Source: Opitutaceae bacterium
GTDB taxonomy: Bacteria > Verrucomicrobiota > Verrucomicrobiia > Opitutales > Opitutaceae
DNA length: 64,000 bases
Assembly: GCA_016794625.1 (NCBI GenBank)
Contig: JAEUGY010000097.1
Location: 87,586-151,585, forward strand
Reading direction: 5' to 3'
Every line of letters begins with the position of its first letter. Position 1 is the first letter of the stretch. The notes under the pieces are model-generated. The model ran no database searches. It was not told the DNA's origin and was given only the letters and a program-made list of their open reading frames with translations. Shown in pieces: positions 33,732 to 42,160 of this stretch. A program made the position numbers and the translations under genes.

Positions 33732-34904
33732 TCAGCGGGGGCCGCCGGAGGAGTTGTTCATGAAGTTGCCGCCGGTTTGCTGATTGTTGCTGGCGGCGCG
33801 ATTGGTCAGGGGATCGGACTGGTTGGACGAGGAACTGCGGGTGCCGTTGACCTGGAACAGGTCGCGCAACACCGCTTCAACCTGCAGCACGTCGGCGTTT
33901 TCCAGCGTGTAGACGAAGACCTTCTGCTTGCGGGCCGTGCTGGCGTCGAGCTGGGCCACGATCTCGGCAACCTGGAACATCATGTCCTTGGAGGCAGTGA
34001 CGATCACCGACTGCGTGCGAGGATCGGCTACGGCGGAAAGCGGCGCGGCGGTGCCGCTGCGTGACGTGCTGTTGCGATTGTTACGGCCGCCTCCCTGACC
34101 GCCCGCGCGGGCGGAGAAGGCCGCGGCCAGACCGGGCGGCATGCCCGGGAAGGAAAAGGCGGTCGGCCCGGCGTTGTTCGCGCCGCCGCCCGTCGTGGTG
34201 GCGGGAAAGAGGCTGGTCAAGAGCGTGGCCAGTTCGGTCGGGTCCGCGTTTTCGAGTTTGAAGATGCGCAGCGTGGAGTCGCTCTGCACGGAGAGGTCCA
34301 GAGCGGAGACGATTTCGACAATGTGCCGGACATTGAGGTTGGTGTCGGTCACGACGAGGGAGTTGCTGTCCTCGTTGGCGGTCAGGGTGGCGCTGGAGGG
34401 GATGAGCGTGGCGATGTCCGTCGCGACCTTCGCCGCGGTGATGTGCCGCAATGGGATCACCTGCATGACCATCTCGGCGTTGGCCGGGATCTCGCGCGGA
34501 TCATTGCCCGTGCGGATCGGAATGTTGCGCTTCTTCGCCTCATCCTTGGAAGCGACGACGAGGGTGCGCCCCTGGAGCGTGGCGGTGTATCCGTTCTTGT
34601 TCAGTGCGTGGTTGAGCAGCTGGACCGCCTCCGCCTTGGACACCGGTTGGGAGCTCCACATGTCGATCGTGCCGCGCACCGGCGTCTCCAGCACGATGAC
34701 AAACCCGGCGGCTTCGCTCAGGTAGTTGAGTACGGATTCGAGCGGGGCGCCCCGGAAATTGAAGCGCAGGCCCTCCTCGCGCTCGCCGGCCGAAGCGGAC
34801 GGTGGAGTCGCAGCGCCGGGCGCGGCCGGGGTTTGTGCCAGGGTGGCCAGAGGCAGGGCGGCGAGACCGGCCCAGAGGCAGGGAGAGAGCAGGGAGGTTT
34901 TCAT
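33732..34904 (-). CDS. Secretin N-domain protein (split GspD, N-terminal half)
   Basis: A 390-residue exported protein with leader MKTSLLSPCLWAGLAALPLATLA. It then shows N0-like (RFNFRGAPLESVLNYLSEAAGFVIV) and two or three secretin N-domains (VIPLRHITAAKVATDIATLI...NSLVVTDTNLNVRHIVEIV; RIFKLENADPTELATLLTSL...TQSVIVTASKDMMFQVAEIV; VFVYTLENADVLQVEAVLRDL), with a Gly-rich loop between. There is no barrel domain. The barrel lies 38 bp downstream in a gene with its own signal peptide, so this is a true split and not a frameshift. Its ATG overlaps the preceding GspC-like stop. Confidence 0.88.
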   Translation of the reverse strand: MKTSLLSPCLWAGLAALPLATLAQTPAAPGAATPPSASAGEREEGLRFNFRGAPLESVLNYLSEAAGFVIVLETPVRGTIDMWSSQPVSKAEAVQLLNHALNKNGYTATLQGRTLVVASKDEAKKRNIPIRTGNDPREIPANAEMVMQVIPLRHITAAKVATDIATLIPSSATLTANEDSNSLVVTDTNLNVRHIVEIVSALDLSVQSDSTLRIFKLENADPTELATLLTSLFPATTTGGGANNAGPTAFSFPGMPPGLAAAFSARAGGQGGGRNNRNSTSRSGTAAPLSAVADPRTQSVIVTASKDMMFQVAEIVAQLDASTARKQKVFVYTLENADVLQVEAVLRDLFQVNGTRSSSSNQSDPLTNRAASNNQQTGGNFMNNSSGGPR

Positions 34905-35512
34905 TCCTTAAGCTGTTTCTGGCGTTTTTCCATCAGGCGCCGCAGGGCGTCCGATGCGTTGGTCGGCACGGCGGCGGGGCGCTCGGGGCCGGACAGGGAC
35001 GATGGCACGTTTGCGGGCGGCAGCGCGGGTGCAGCCGTCACATTCCAGGCGCCTCCCGGGGGACGGCGGAGCTGGTCGGTGACCCGAAGCGTGATGAGAC
35101 CGGACGCTCCTTCGAGCGTGGTGTTTTGGGCGTCGATCGACCGGACGGTGTAGTCGGCGATCCGACCGCCGACCGGCAGGACCTGCCGGTACTCCGGACG
35201 CGAGCCATCGAAAAAGGCGTACGTGCCTTTCTCCGACTGCAAGGTGCCGACGAATGCAACAAAGTCGTCGGCCGGCGCCGCGGATTCCGCACTGAGCGCA
35301 CGGGTGGTGCGCGGAAAACGATTTGGATCGAACACGTTGCGGTCGCCGATGATCCGGAACGCCTCAAACGAATCGACCGACGGGGCCGCGCTCGACGGAC
35401 GCTGGGCCGGGCAGGGTGCCGCGGGGAGCAGAAACAACGCGGTCAGTCCCAGAACGGCGAGGGGTGGACCGCCTCGTTTCAGTCGTAGACTAAAAGGTGG
35501 ATACGAGATCAT
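34901..35512 (-). CDS. Type II secretion GspC/PilP-like periplasmic protein
   Basis: A 203-residue protein. An N-terminal anchor (PPLAVLGLTALFLLPAAP) precedes FRIIGDRNVFDPNRFPR, the segment found at the start of GspC/PilP periplasmic homology regions, then a small beta-domain (FVAFVGTLQSEKGTYAFFDGS..., YTVRSIDAQNTTLEG). Such proteins link the inner-membrane platform to the secretin. Both ends overlap neighbours (ATGA with gspM-like upstream and the secretin N-domain gene downstream). The family is inferred from position and the VFDPNR motif. Confidence 0.72.
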   Translation of the reverse strand: MISYPPFSLRLKRGGPPLAVLGLTALFLLPAAPCPAQRPSSAAPSVDSFEAFRIIGDRNVFDPNRFPRTTRALSAESAAPADDFVAFVGTLQSEKGTYAFFDGSRPEYRQVLPVGGRIADYTVRSIDAQNTTLEGASGLITLRVTDQLRRPPGGAWNVTAAPALPPANVPSSLSGPERPAAVPTNASDALRRLMEKRQKQLKE

Positions 35513-36051
35513 GGTCTGGGCTCCAGAGGGATCAGGCGCAGCCCCGTGACGACGAGTCCGAGGGAGAGGGTCTGGCCCCGCTCATCGCGCGAGGAGAGTT
35601 CGATCGAGTCGATGCGCAAGGCGAGGGGAGAACGTTCGACCTCGTGCAGGAGCCGGGTGAGATTGGCGAGCGGCCCAGAGGCATCGACGCGGCACTCCAG
35701 CAGGGAGTACTTCGCGTTGGAGCCCCGTTTCCACTGCGGTTTGATAGAGGCGACCTCGATGCGACTGGAACGTCCCCACTGGTCAAAGGCGCTCAGAACG
35801 GTTTGTTCTGCGGTGGCGGCATCGGCGGGAAGGCTGCCGGACTGGATCGCCTTCCAGAGCGATTCGGTGCGGTCCTTCCGCTCCAGCACACCCCGGCCGG
35901 CCGCGATCGAGCGCTGCAGGTTCGCGATCTCGACGGATCGCTTCTTCCAATGATCGGCGAGCGGGGTGACGACGAGCCGGTCGAGGATGAGCAGTCCCAC
36001 CGCCACCCCCGCCGCGATCATGAACCATCGTTGTCGTTTAGGCATGCTCAT
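35509..36051 (-). CDS. Type II secretion GspM/PilO-like protein
   Basis: A 180-residue bitopic protein: basic start (PKRQRW), one membrane helix (FMIAAGVAVGLLILDRLVV), a short coiled coil (SVEIANLQRSIAAGRGVLER) and a ferredoxin-like periplasmic domain (LLECRVDASGPLANLTRLLHEVE). This matches GspM/PilO, which pairs with GspL/PilN. ATG 36051 overlaps the upstream stop as ATGA, and its stop overlaps the next start. Confidence 0.78.
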   Translation of the reverse strand: MSMPKRQRWFMIAAGVAVGLLILDRLVVTPLADHWKKRSVEIANLQRSIAAGRGVLERKDRTESLWKAIQSGSLPADAATAEQTVLSAFDQWGRSSRIEVASIKPQWKRGSNAKYSLLECRVDASGPLANLTRLLHEVERSPLALRIDSIELSSRDERGQTLSLGLVVTGLRLIPLEPRP

Positions 36052-37397
36052 GAGCTCGGAACGCGGGTCAGTTGGAAGGAAAAGGTGAATTGCGCCGGGG
36101 ATTTGCCGCGGATCTGTTCGATCTTGAGGTTCGTGACCTCCGGACGCTGTCGCAGGCGGTCGAGAGCGCTGAGCAAGGCCGCGTTCTCGCGGGTGGAGCC
36201 CGTGATGGTGACCGAAGAGTGACCCTTGATCTCGATCGACTTGGCCGTGACCGAGCCCGTGTCCGGAAACACATCGGTCACCAGCTTCAACGTCGACAGG
36301 GTAGAAAACGACGTGTCATGCCACGGACGAAATTCGCGGATGCGGTCCTGTACGCCGTTGAGCACCTCCACCTCCGGTTTCATGGCCTCCCATTCGGAGC
36401 GGAGCGACCAGCTCCGGTATTCCTGCCAGGCGAGGGTGCCGGCCAGCAACAACAGGCCCGCAGCGGCGGCCGCACCGACCATGCCGACACGCCGGGCGTT
36501 GTAGCGATGCAACCACTGCTTCCAGCGACTGGGCCGGGGTGGCAGAAACTCGGGCAGTCGCGACCCCGACCCCAGCCAGCGACGGACCAGAAGGCCGGCC
36601 TGTGCGCTGGGTTCCTGATCGTGGGCTTCAATTCGGAGCGCGGAAAACGAAGCAAGGTGGCGAAGCTTCTCCACCATCGCACGCGCTTCGGTCAGCGGGC
36701 CCAGAATGCGCACCGATCCCAGCCGGGAACGCAGGGGCGGGGGCAGGTCTTCCAAGGTGATGCGCAATTCGCGGGCCAGCGCGTCGGGTTCAGCCAGACT
36801 GCCATCAAGGGCGCGGACCTGAAGGAGTTCGCCGGCGACCGTGAAGAGCGTCGAGACCGTTCGGGCGGATTGTACGACCAGCAACCGCCCGTCTTCCAGC
36901 TGGCCGGCGGGAGGAGGGTCATCCAGGGCGGCCAGCGTGAGCGTCATGCTGGCCGGGCGCAGACCGGCGGCGCGCAGGCGCTCCTCCAGTTGCTGAACCT
37001 GTTCCGTGCGCAGACCCAGTTGGGTGACATACCGGACGCCGTCGACGACGACCTCCGACCGGTTGATCCGCAGTTCGGAGGGATCACACGGGAATCCTTT
37101 TTCCGCCTCCAGCGTCAGGAAGCTTTGGCGGTCCTCTTCGGACAGCTCCGGAACCACAGACGCCACCGTCATGAACCACTCCGCGGGCAGGCCGACGACG
37201 CAGCGCCGGTTGCGGCCGGGTAGCGAGGCCAGAGCCTCGCGCCACGCCGTTCCTCCCTCCGGGTTGAGTGGCAGCGTAAGGGCCGCCGATGGCTTCGTTT
37301 CTGCCATCGACAAGCCAAGCTCCGCGACGTGCAGGGACGGGCCGTCGACGACAAGGCCGAGTGCGGCGGGTGGGCGTTGGGAACCAGGCCAGGTCAT
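36048..37397 (-). CDS. Type II secretion GspL-like (PilM-PilN type) protein
   Basis: A 449-residue inner-membrane protein. Residues 1-260 look like an actin-like PilM/GspL cytoplasmic domain (ALGLVVDGPSLHVAELG; VVGLPAEWFMTVASVVPELSEED). A single transmembrane helix follows (VGMVGAAAAAGLLLLAGTLAW, about residue 312-332) and then a PilN/GspL ferredoxin-like domain (ITGSTRENAALLSALDRLRQRPEV). It would couple the ATPase GspE to the periplasm. ATG 37397 is chosen over an upstream start that would overlap gspK. Next to GspM-like, its expected partner. Confidence 0.8.
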   Translation of the reverse strand: MTWPGSQRPPAALGLVVDGPSLHVAELGLSMAETKPSAALTLPLNPEGGTAWREALASLPGRNRRCVVGLPAEWFMTVASVVPELSEEDRQSFLTLEAEKGFPCDPSELRINRSEVVVDGVRYVTQLGLRTEQVQQLEERLRAAGLRPASMTLTLAALDDPPPAGQLEDGRLLVVQSARTVSTLFTVAGELLQVRALDGSLAEPDALARELRITLEDLPPPLRSRLGSVRILGPLTEARAMVEKLRHLASFSALRIEAHDQEPSAQAGLLVRRWLGSGSRLPEFLPPRPSRWKQWLHRYNARRVGMVGAAAAAGLLLLAGTLAWQEYRSWSLRSEWEAMKPEVEVLNGVQDRIREFRPWHDTSFSTLSTLKLVTDVFPDTGSVTAKSIEIKGHSSVTITGSTRENAALLSALDRLRQRPEVTNLKIEQIRGKSPAQFTFSFQLTRVPSS

Positions 37398-37426
37398 GCG
37401 GAAGTTCGTCTGGGAGCGCAAAGGTT

Positions 37427-38770
37427 TCACGGGGCGAAGGCGACGTCCCGGGCAATGGGGCCGAGGGCCCAACCGAGTCCGGTCAGATCCTGGCGGAAAA
37501 GCATGCGAGCCGATCCCTGGCTGAGGTCAAAGACGCTGCGGATGCGGGCATAACCGCGGCCGTGGGGGCCCACGGCGACGATGTCGGCCGAATACTGATA
37601 CGATTGACCCGTGATGAAGGGTCCCGCCTGCACAATCGAGGGTGCGTCCAGCGCCTCGAGCAGCCAGCTGATGGAAGTCAATCCCTCGGGGTGACTGAGG
37701 CGGTAGCTGACGAGCGCGCGAGCCTTGTCCGGTCCGATGCCGGGAATGCAGCTGAGCACGGTCTCCGAGGCGGAATTGATGTTGATCAGTCCCCGGACCA
37801 CCGCCGCGGCCGAGGTCGTCAGGTCTCCCTGCACGCGGTCGAACTCGCTCGCGGTGATGCGGCTGCGCACCATGAACTCCGCCACGCTGCCAAGCGTCTG
37901 ACCTTCCAGCGGGGCCATGAGCTCGCCGGCGCGGGTTTCACCGAAGCGTTCGACGAGTAACTGGTTCAGCCGCGGCCGACCGGCGAGCGAGCTGATGTCG
38001 ATGCGTCGTGAGCCGTCGCTGCGGGTGTTGGGCTGCGCGCTGTACACCGTCAGAAAATCGAGCAGACCCCGGCGCAGCAGGCCGTTGTGGTCGTCAAGAG
38101 GTGGCGTGGCGTCACCATCGTCTTCATTCGGATCGAGCACGCCGTTGCGATTGAGGTCCTCCCCAAAGAGCAGGTCGAGCGTGGCGCCGTAGACCAGGCG
38201 GAGTTCGTCAATGGTTTCAAACGGCGCATTTTTCGCGCGGCGCGGCGGATCGAGCCGGGAGTAGGTTTCATCCTCCGCTCCGTTTTCTCCCACAGTCGTG
38301 TTGGTGTCGCGCCAGTCGAGGATCGCGCCGGCCAGTTCGGGTGTCATCTCGGGCAGCGCCTCGAGCATCGCCCGCGAGGCGGTGTTGAGGTTGATCTTGG
38401 AAGCCTCGTCGATGAGGTTGAACACGGGTTCGTCCGTCGGCTCAAGGTCGGCCTCGCGCCCGAGGATCCAGAACGTGGCATCGCCCACGGGCAATGCCTC
38501 CGCTTCGTAGTCGGTGGAGAGCGGCCGGGTGCCGCCGGTGGCATATTGACTCAGGACATACGCGACGTAGCGGGTGCCGCCGTCGGCGGCCTCGCGAGCG
38601 GAGAGCCCGACGAAGCGGTTGTCGGCCGAGCGGAGCTCGGAACTCATCCCGTGCGCGAAGTAGAGCACGAGGGCGACCAGTCCGAAGCAGATCCACAGCA
38701 CGATGATGAGGATCGATCCACGCACCGGCCGGGCGGTTGCCATGGCTGCAGACTGGACCCGGGTGCTCAT
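37427..38770 (-). CDS. gspK: Type II secretion minor pseudopilin GspK-like
   Basis: A 447-residue protein, much longer than other pseudopilins. The N-terminus has GSILIIVLWICFGLVALVLYFAHG as membrane segment, then a large domain with two helix-hairpin-helix/SAM-like units (KINLNTASRAMLEALPEMTPELA and LININSASETVLSCIPGIGPDKA), the GspK mark. A typical prepilin FTLLE motif is not present. GspK caps the pseudopilus tip with GspI-GspJ. The start ATG 38770 overlaps the gspJ stop (ATGA). Confidence 0.85.
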   Translation of the reverse strand: MSTRVQSAAMATARPVRGSILIIVLWICFGLVALVLYFAHGMSSELRSADNRFVGLSAREAADGGTRYVAYVLSQYATGGTRPLSTDYEAEALPVGDATFWILGREADLEPTDEPVFNLIDEASKINLNTASRAMLEALPEMTPELAGAILDWRDTNTTVGENGAEDETYSRLDPPRRAKNAPFETIDELRLVYGATLDLLFGEDLNRNGVLDPNEDDGDATPPLDDHNGLLRRGLLDFLTVYSAQPNTRSDGSRRIDISSLAGRPRLNQLLVERFGETRAGELMAPLEGQTLGSVAEFMVRSRITASEFDRVQGDLTTSAAAVVRGLININSASETVLSCIPGIGPDKARALVSYRLSHPEGLTSISWLLEALDAPSIVQAGPFITGQSYQYSADIVAVGPHGRGYARIRSVFDLSQGSARMLFRQDLTGLGWALGPIARDVAFAP

Positions 38771-39516
38771 GGCGAAGCGGCCGCGAGTTGGTTCGAGGCC
38801 GTGCTGGCGGGCAGGGCGACCGGTACGTTCACGACCAGCTCGAAGGGTTCCGGAACCGGGCCGCCCGAGGCGTCCGGAGCGCGTTGCAGAAAAAAGCGGA
38901 TCGCGATGGGCACGGACGCGGTCGCGGTGGAGTCCCAGGTGGGTGTCCACTCAAAGCCGTCAAAGAACTCGAAACCGGCCTGCGCCACGTTTTCGAGCAG
39001 GACCTGTTGCTCGCTCGTCTCCTCGAGGGCGGGCAGCAGGTTGCGCGAGACCGAGCGGACGAGATGGCCGGAGCCGTCCCCGCGGGATGATGGCGCCAGG
39101 TAGTACGAGACCCGTTGCACCTCGGCGAACGGCGTCCACGCATCGATTCGGCCGCTGGCGGTGAAGAAGTCGGGACCCAGCTTTTCTCCGTCCACGGGTG
39201 CGATGAGGCTGGAGTCGGTCTCGGTCTGCAGAACACCGCCGAGTGTGCCTCCGGGCAGCATGAGTCCGGTCAGGTCCCGCTGCACCAGATCGAGGACCCG
39301 ATGCAACGCGAGATCCGCTTCGGCGCGATCGCTGGTCGTGTTGCGCAGACGCAGGGCGTTGAAGAAGACGGCTTGGATCGCGACGATGACAACGGCCGAA
39401 ATGGCGGTGGCGAGCAGGACCTCCAGCAGCGTGAAACCTCCGCGCCCGACGGCACCCTCCGGGACGGAGCCAGGGAGCTTGGGATGCAGACGAGAATAGG
39501 TGCGGTGGACGGGCAT
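38767..39516 (-). CDS. gspJ: Type II secretion pseudopilin GspJ-like
   Basis: A 249-residue minor pseudopilin. After a 27-residue basic/polar leader comes the prepilin site GGFTLLEVLLATAISAVVIV: Gly-Phe cleavage, Glu at +5, hydrophobic helix. The C-terminal domain is all-beta-like (VQRVSYYLAPSSR..., ENVAQAGFEFFDGFEW). A prepilin peptidase is needed but is not in the window. It is 3 bp after gspI and overlaps gspK. Confidence 0.82.
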   Translation of the reverse strand: MPVHRTYSRLHPKLPGSVPEGAVGRGGFTLLEVLLATAISAVVIVAIQAVFFNALRLRNTTSDRAEADLALHRVLDLVQRDLTGLMLPGGTLGGVLQTETDSSLIAPVDGEKLGPDFFTASGRIDAWTPFAEVQRVSYYLAPSSRGDGSGHLVRSVSRNLLPALEETSEQQVLLENVAQAGFEFFDGFEWTPTWDSTATASVPIAIRFFLQRAPDASGGPVPEPFELVVNVPVALPASTASNQLAAASP

Positions 39517-39519
39517 CGC

Positions 39520-39939
39520 CTAAAGGAACGAGGTCGACGGGGCGGCGGTGGTGGCGGCTGGATCGTGGAGGGTGCTCAGACTGACTTCGTGGCGCGATCC
39601 CTGGACCTCGAACGTGACGCGCACGGTCACGACCTCCAATGCGTCGATCGTCCAGGGTTGGGTTTCCATCACCCAGGAAAAACGCTGGGTGTCCTCCGCG
39701 GCGGAGCCACTTTGCCCCGATGAAACGATCTGGCCGGTGACGAGCAGCTCGTTCAGCACCCGCTGGGCGACGCGAGCGGCGGCGGCTTTGCGCTGACCCA
39801 GGCTTCCGGCGCGACTGGCAATGTTCATGCCGGTGAGCGCCACCGGGATGACGATGGCCATGAGGGTCAGCGCAGCCAGCACCTCGGCGAGAGTGAAGCC
39901 GCGGCGGAGCGACTTAGCGTGGTGGGAGCTCGGATTCAT
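39520..39939 (-). CDS. gspI: Type II secretion pseudopilin GspI-like
   Basis: A 139-residue minor pseudopilin with prepilin site RRGFTLAEVLAALTLMAIVIPVAL. The rest is short (QRKAAAARVAQRVLNELL..., RFSWVMETQPW...VTVRVTFEVQG), fitting GspI. ATG 39939 is chosen so the leader is 14 residues; this start overlaps the end of gspH by 26 bp. Confidence 0.82.
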   Translation of the reverse strand: MNPSSHHAKSLRRGFTLAEVLAALTLMAIVIPVALTGMNIASRAGSLGQRKAAAARVAQRVLNELLVTGQIVSSGQSGSAAEDTQRFSWVMETQPWTIDALEVVTVRVTFEVQGSRHEVSLSTLHDPAATTAAPSTSFL

Positions 39940-40480
39940 GCAGAAGTTCGTAAGCCAGTCCATGGGCGGTCGGTACCAGGCAGAGCGCCCCGTCATCACC
40001 CTGGCGCACGGTGATCCGCGGGGTGCTGGACGGATCGATCAAGCCGTCAGGCAGAAAGAGAATGCCGTCCCCACGTCGACTGTCCGGACGACGGTTCCCC
40101 GTTTCCTCGTAGGGGAGAATCTCGTCGGGGGTGAGGACCTCGAGGGTGAGATCGCGATCCACTGCAAACTCCATCACCGCTTCGCCCCCGCGACCGTACC
40201 CCGCCTCCACCTCGAGGCCGTAGGTGCCGCCGGCGGGGTCGATCCAAAGACGAACCGGCACCCCCTCGGCGACCGCGCGACTCGCGCCGTAGTGCGAGAG
40301 CGACAGCAGCCGGCGCGCCTCTTGGTCCAGCGAGCGCCCGCGGAAAAAGGCCGCCATGCGCGGGGCGGAGAGACTGGCGGCGATGGCGAGCAAGGCCATG
40401 ACGAGGATGAGCTCGATCAGGGTGAAGCCCCGGCGCGAGCGGTCGTCAGCGACTGGATACGGTGCCGTTGACGATGTCAT
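39914..40480 (-). CDS. gspH: Type II secretion pseudopilin GspH-like
   Basis: A 188-residue pseudopilin with RRGFTLIELILVMALLAIAASL (prepilin cleavage Gly-Phe, Glu +5). The C-terminal part (VPVRLWIDPAGGTYGLEVEAG) is the small beta domain of GspH. It overlaps the end of gspG by 35 bp and the start of gspI by 26 bp, showing a compacted operon. Confidence 0.83.
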   Translation of the reverse strand: MTSSTAPYPVADDRSRRGFTLIELILVMALLAIAASLSAPRMAAFFRGRSLDQEARRLLSLSHYGASRAVAEGVPVRLWIDPAGGTYGLEVEAGYGRGGEAVMEFAVDRDLTLEVLTPDEILPYEETGNRRPDSRRGDGILFLPDGLIDPSSTPRITVRQGDDGALCLVPTAHGLAYELLHESELPPR

Positions 40481-40889
40481 CCGCAGTGTTGGTCTGGCCG
40501 TCCGGCCCGGACGAGCGCAGGTCGTAGCCGCTCGGATTGGACTTGCCGGGGAACTCGTAGAGGTAGGGCCGGCCCCAGGGGTCGACCGGGATGTCGCTCT
40601 TCAGGTAGGGGCCGCGCCAGCCCTGCACGTCGGAAGGAGCGGAGACAAGCGACTGGAGACCCCCGCTGCCCGAGGGGTAGCTGCCCGTGTCGACCTCGTA
40701 GGCGTCGAGGGCCGTGCCGAACGTGGCGATCTGGGTCTGGGCCGCGGTGATGCGGGCCTGTTCGGTGCGCCCGGTGAACTTGGGCAGCACCAAGGCGGCG
40801 AGCGTGCCGAGAATGACAAGCACGAGCAGCAGTTCGACGAGCGTGAAACCGCGGCGCGAGCGCGGGAGACGGGAAGGGCGGATGGTCAT
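40446..40889 (-). CDS. gspG: Type II secretion major pseudopilin GspG
   Basis: A 147-residue major pseudopilin. RRGFTLVELLLVLVILGTLA is the prepilin site. The C-terminal body has the GspG marks: DTGSYPSGSGGLQSLVSAP, WRGPYLKSDIPVDPWGRPYLYEFPG and the calcium-binding Asp-rich tail DLRSSGPDGQTNTADDI. The start ATG 40889 gives a 13-residue leader; the frame remains open far upstream but only this start fits. Confidence 0.95.
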   Translation of the reverse strand: MTIRPSRLPRSRRGFTLVELLLVLVILGTLAALVLPKFTGRTEQARITAAQTQIATFGTALDAYEVDTGSYPSGSGGLQSLVSAPSDVQGWRGPYLKSDIPVDPWGRPYLYEFPGKSNPSGYDLRSSGPDGQTNTADDIVNGTVSSR

Positions 40890-40897
40890 GGCGAAAG

Positions 40898-42160
40898 TCA
40901 GCGAATATGGTCCTGCAGGGAGAAGATGGGAATGAGCATGCCGATGAAGATCGTGCCCACGAACGCGGCGATGAGGAAGAGCAGCACCGGTTCCGCGAGA
41001 GAGACCACGGTCTTGAGCTGCCGGTCGAGGTCGGCCTCGGTCGTGCCGGCGATGCGCACCAGTTCCCGATCGAGCCGCCCCGACTCCTCGGCGACCGAGA
41101 TCATTTCGATCACCGCCCCGGGGAACAGCGCCCGGTTCCGGGCGAGACTCGTGCCGAGCGGCTGGCCTTCCTTGACCCGTTCGATCGAGTCCGTGACGGC
41201 GTCGACCAGGATCTGGTTGCCGATGGAACGACGGGCCACGTTCAGACCCTGAATCAGCGGAACCCCCGCGCCGATCAGCGTGCCCAGCATGCGGCAGAAA
41301 CGCGCCATGGCGTATTGGGCGACGAGCGGGCCAATGGCCGGAAACCGCAGCAGCCAGCCCTCCCACGTGCGCCGGCCCCGGTCCGAACCCAGCCAGCCCC
41401 GCAGAGCGAACAGCACCACTCCCACCACGATGGCGACGATCAGACCGTAGCTGCGGATGACCTCGCTGGCGCCGACAATCACTTGGGTGATGAGCGGGAG
41501 CTCGGCGTTGAAGCCCTTGAAGACGAGCTGAAATCGCGGAATAAAGAAAACCAGCAGGAAAATGATCACCGCCACGGCGAGCACGAGCAGCACCGCCGGA
41601 TAGACGAGGGCCGCGATGACCTTCGACTTCAGCTCCTTCTCCCGCGCTTGAAAGTCCGCGATCTGGGCGAGCACGACATCGAGGAAGCCACCGGCCTCCC
41701 CGGCTTCGACCATGGCGACATAGACACGCGGGAACGTTTCCGGCGAGCGGGCCATGGCCGAGGAGAGCGACATGCCGTCGACCACCAGATCGTGGATTTC
41801 CTTCCACTTGGTTTTCGCCGCGGGTGCGACCGCCTCGCGATGCAGGATGACCAGGGCGCGACTGAACGGCACGCCGGCGGCGAGCAGACTGGAAAGCAAA
41901 CGCGTGAAGTTCTCCAGCATCCGGGGCGTGATGCGACCCGACCCCGGCAGACTCCAGGCCGGAGACGGCGCGGCACCGGCGGCAGGTGCGCGGTTGCCGT
42001 TTTTGACTGGCTGCGACGTGCCCTGTTGTTCGGTCAGGCGCACCGGCTTCAGACCGCGTCCCTCGATCTGCTGCATCGCCTGATGACGGCCGCCGGCCTC
42101 GATCGTGCCCTCCACGAGCGAACCATCCGACTGCAAGGCTTTGTAGGCAAAGGCGGCCAT
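40898..42160 (-). CDS. gspF: Type II secretion inner-membrane platform protein GspF
   Basis: A 420-residue platform protein. Two related GspF domains: LENFTRLLSSLLAAGVPFSRAL...GEAGGFLDVVLAQIADFQ in the first half and MARFCRMLGTLIGAGVPLIQGL...EESGRLDRELVRIAG in the second. Membrane segments are at VIAALVYPAVLLVLAVAVIIFLLVFFI, GLIVAIVVGVVLFALRG and VLLFLIAAFVGTIFIGMLI. It shares the TGATG junction with the gspE stop, fixing the start at 42160. Confidence 0.95.
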   Translation of the reverse strand: MAAFAYKALQSDGSLVEGTIEAGGRHQAMQQIEGRGLKPVRLTEQQGTSQPVKNGNRAPAAGAAPSPAWSLPGSGRITPRMLENFTRLLSSLLAAGVPFSRALVILHREAVAPAAKTKWKEIHDLVVDGMSLSSAMARSPETFPRVYVAMVEAGEAGGFLDVVLAQIADFQAREKELKSKVIAALVYPAVLLVLAVAVIIFLLVFFIPRFQLVFKGFNAELPLITQVIVGASEVIRSYGLIVAIVVGVVLFALRGWLGSDRGRRTWEGWLLRFPAIGPLVAQYAMARFCRMLGTLIGAGVPLIQGLNVARRSIGNQILVDAVTDSIERVKEGQPLGTSLARNRALFPGAVIEMISVAEESGRLDRELVRIAGTTEADLDRQLKTVVSLAEPVLLFLIAAFVGTIFIGMLIPIFSLQDHIR

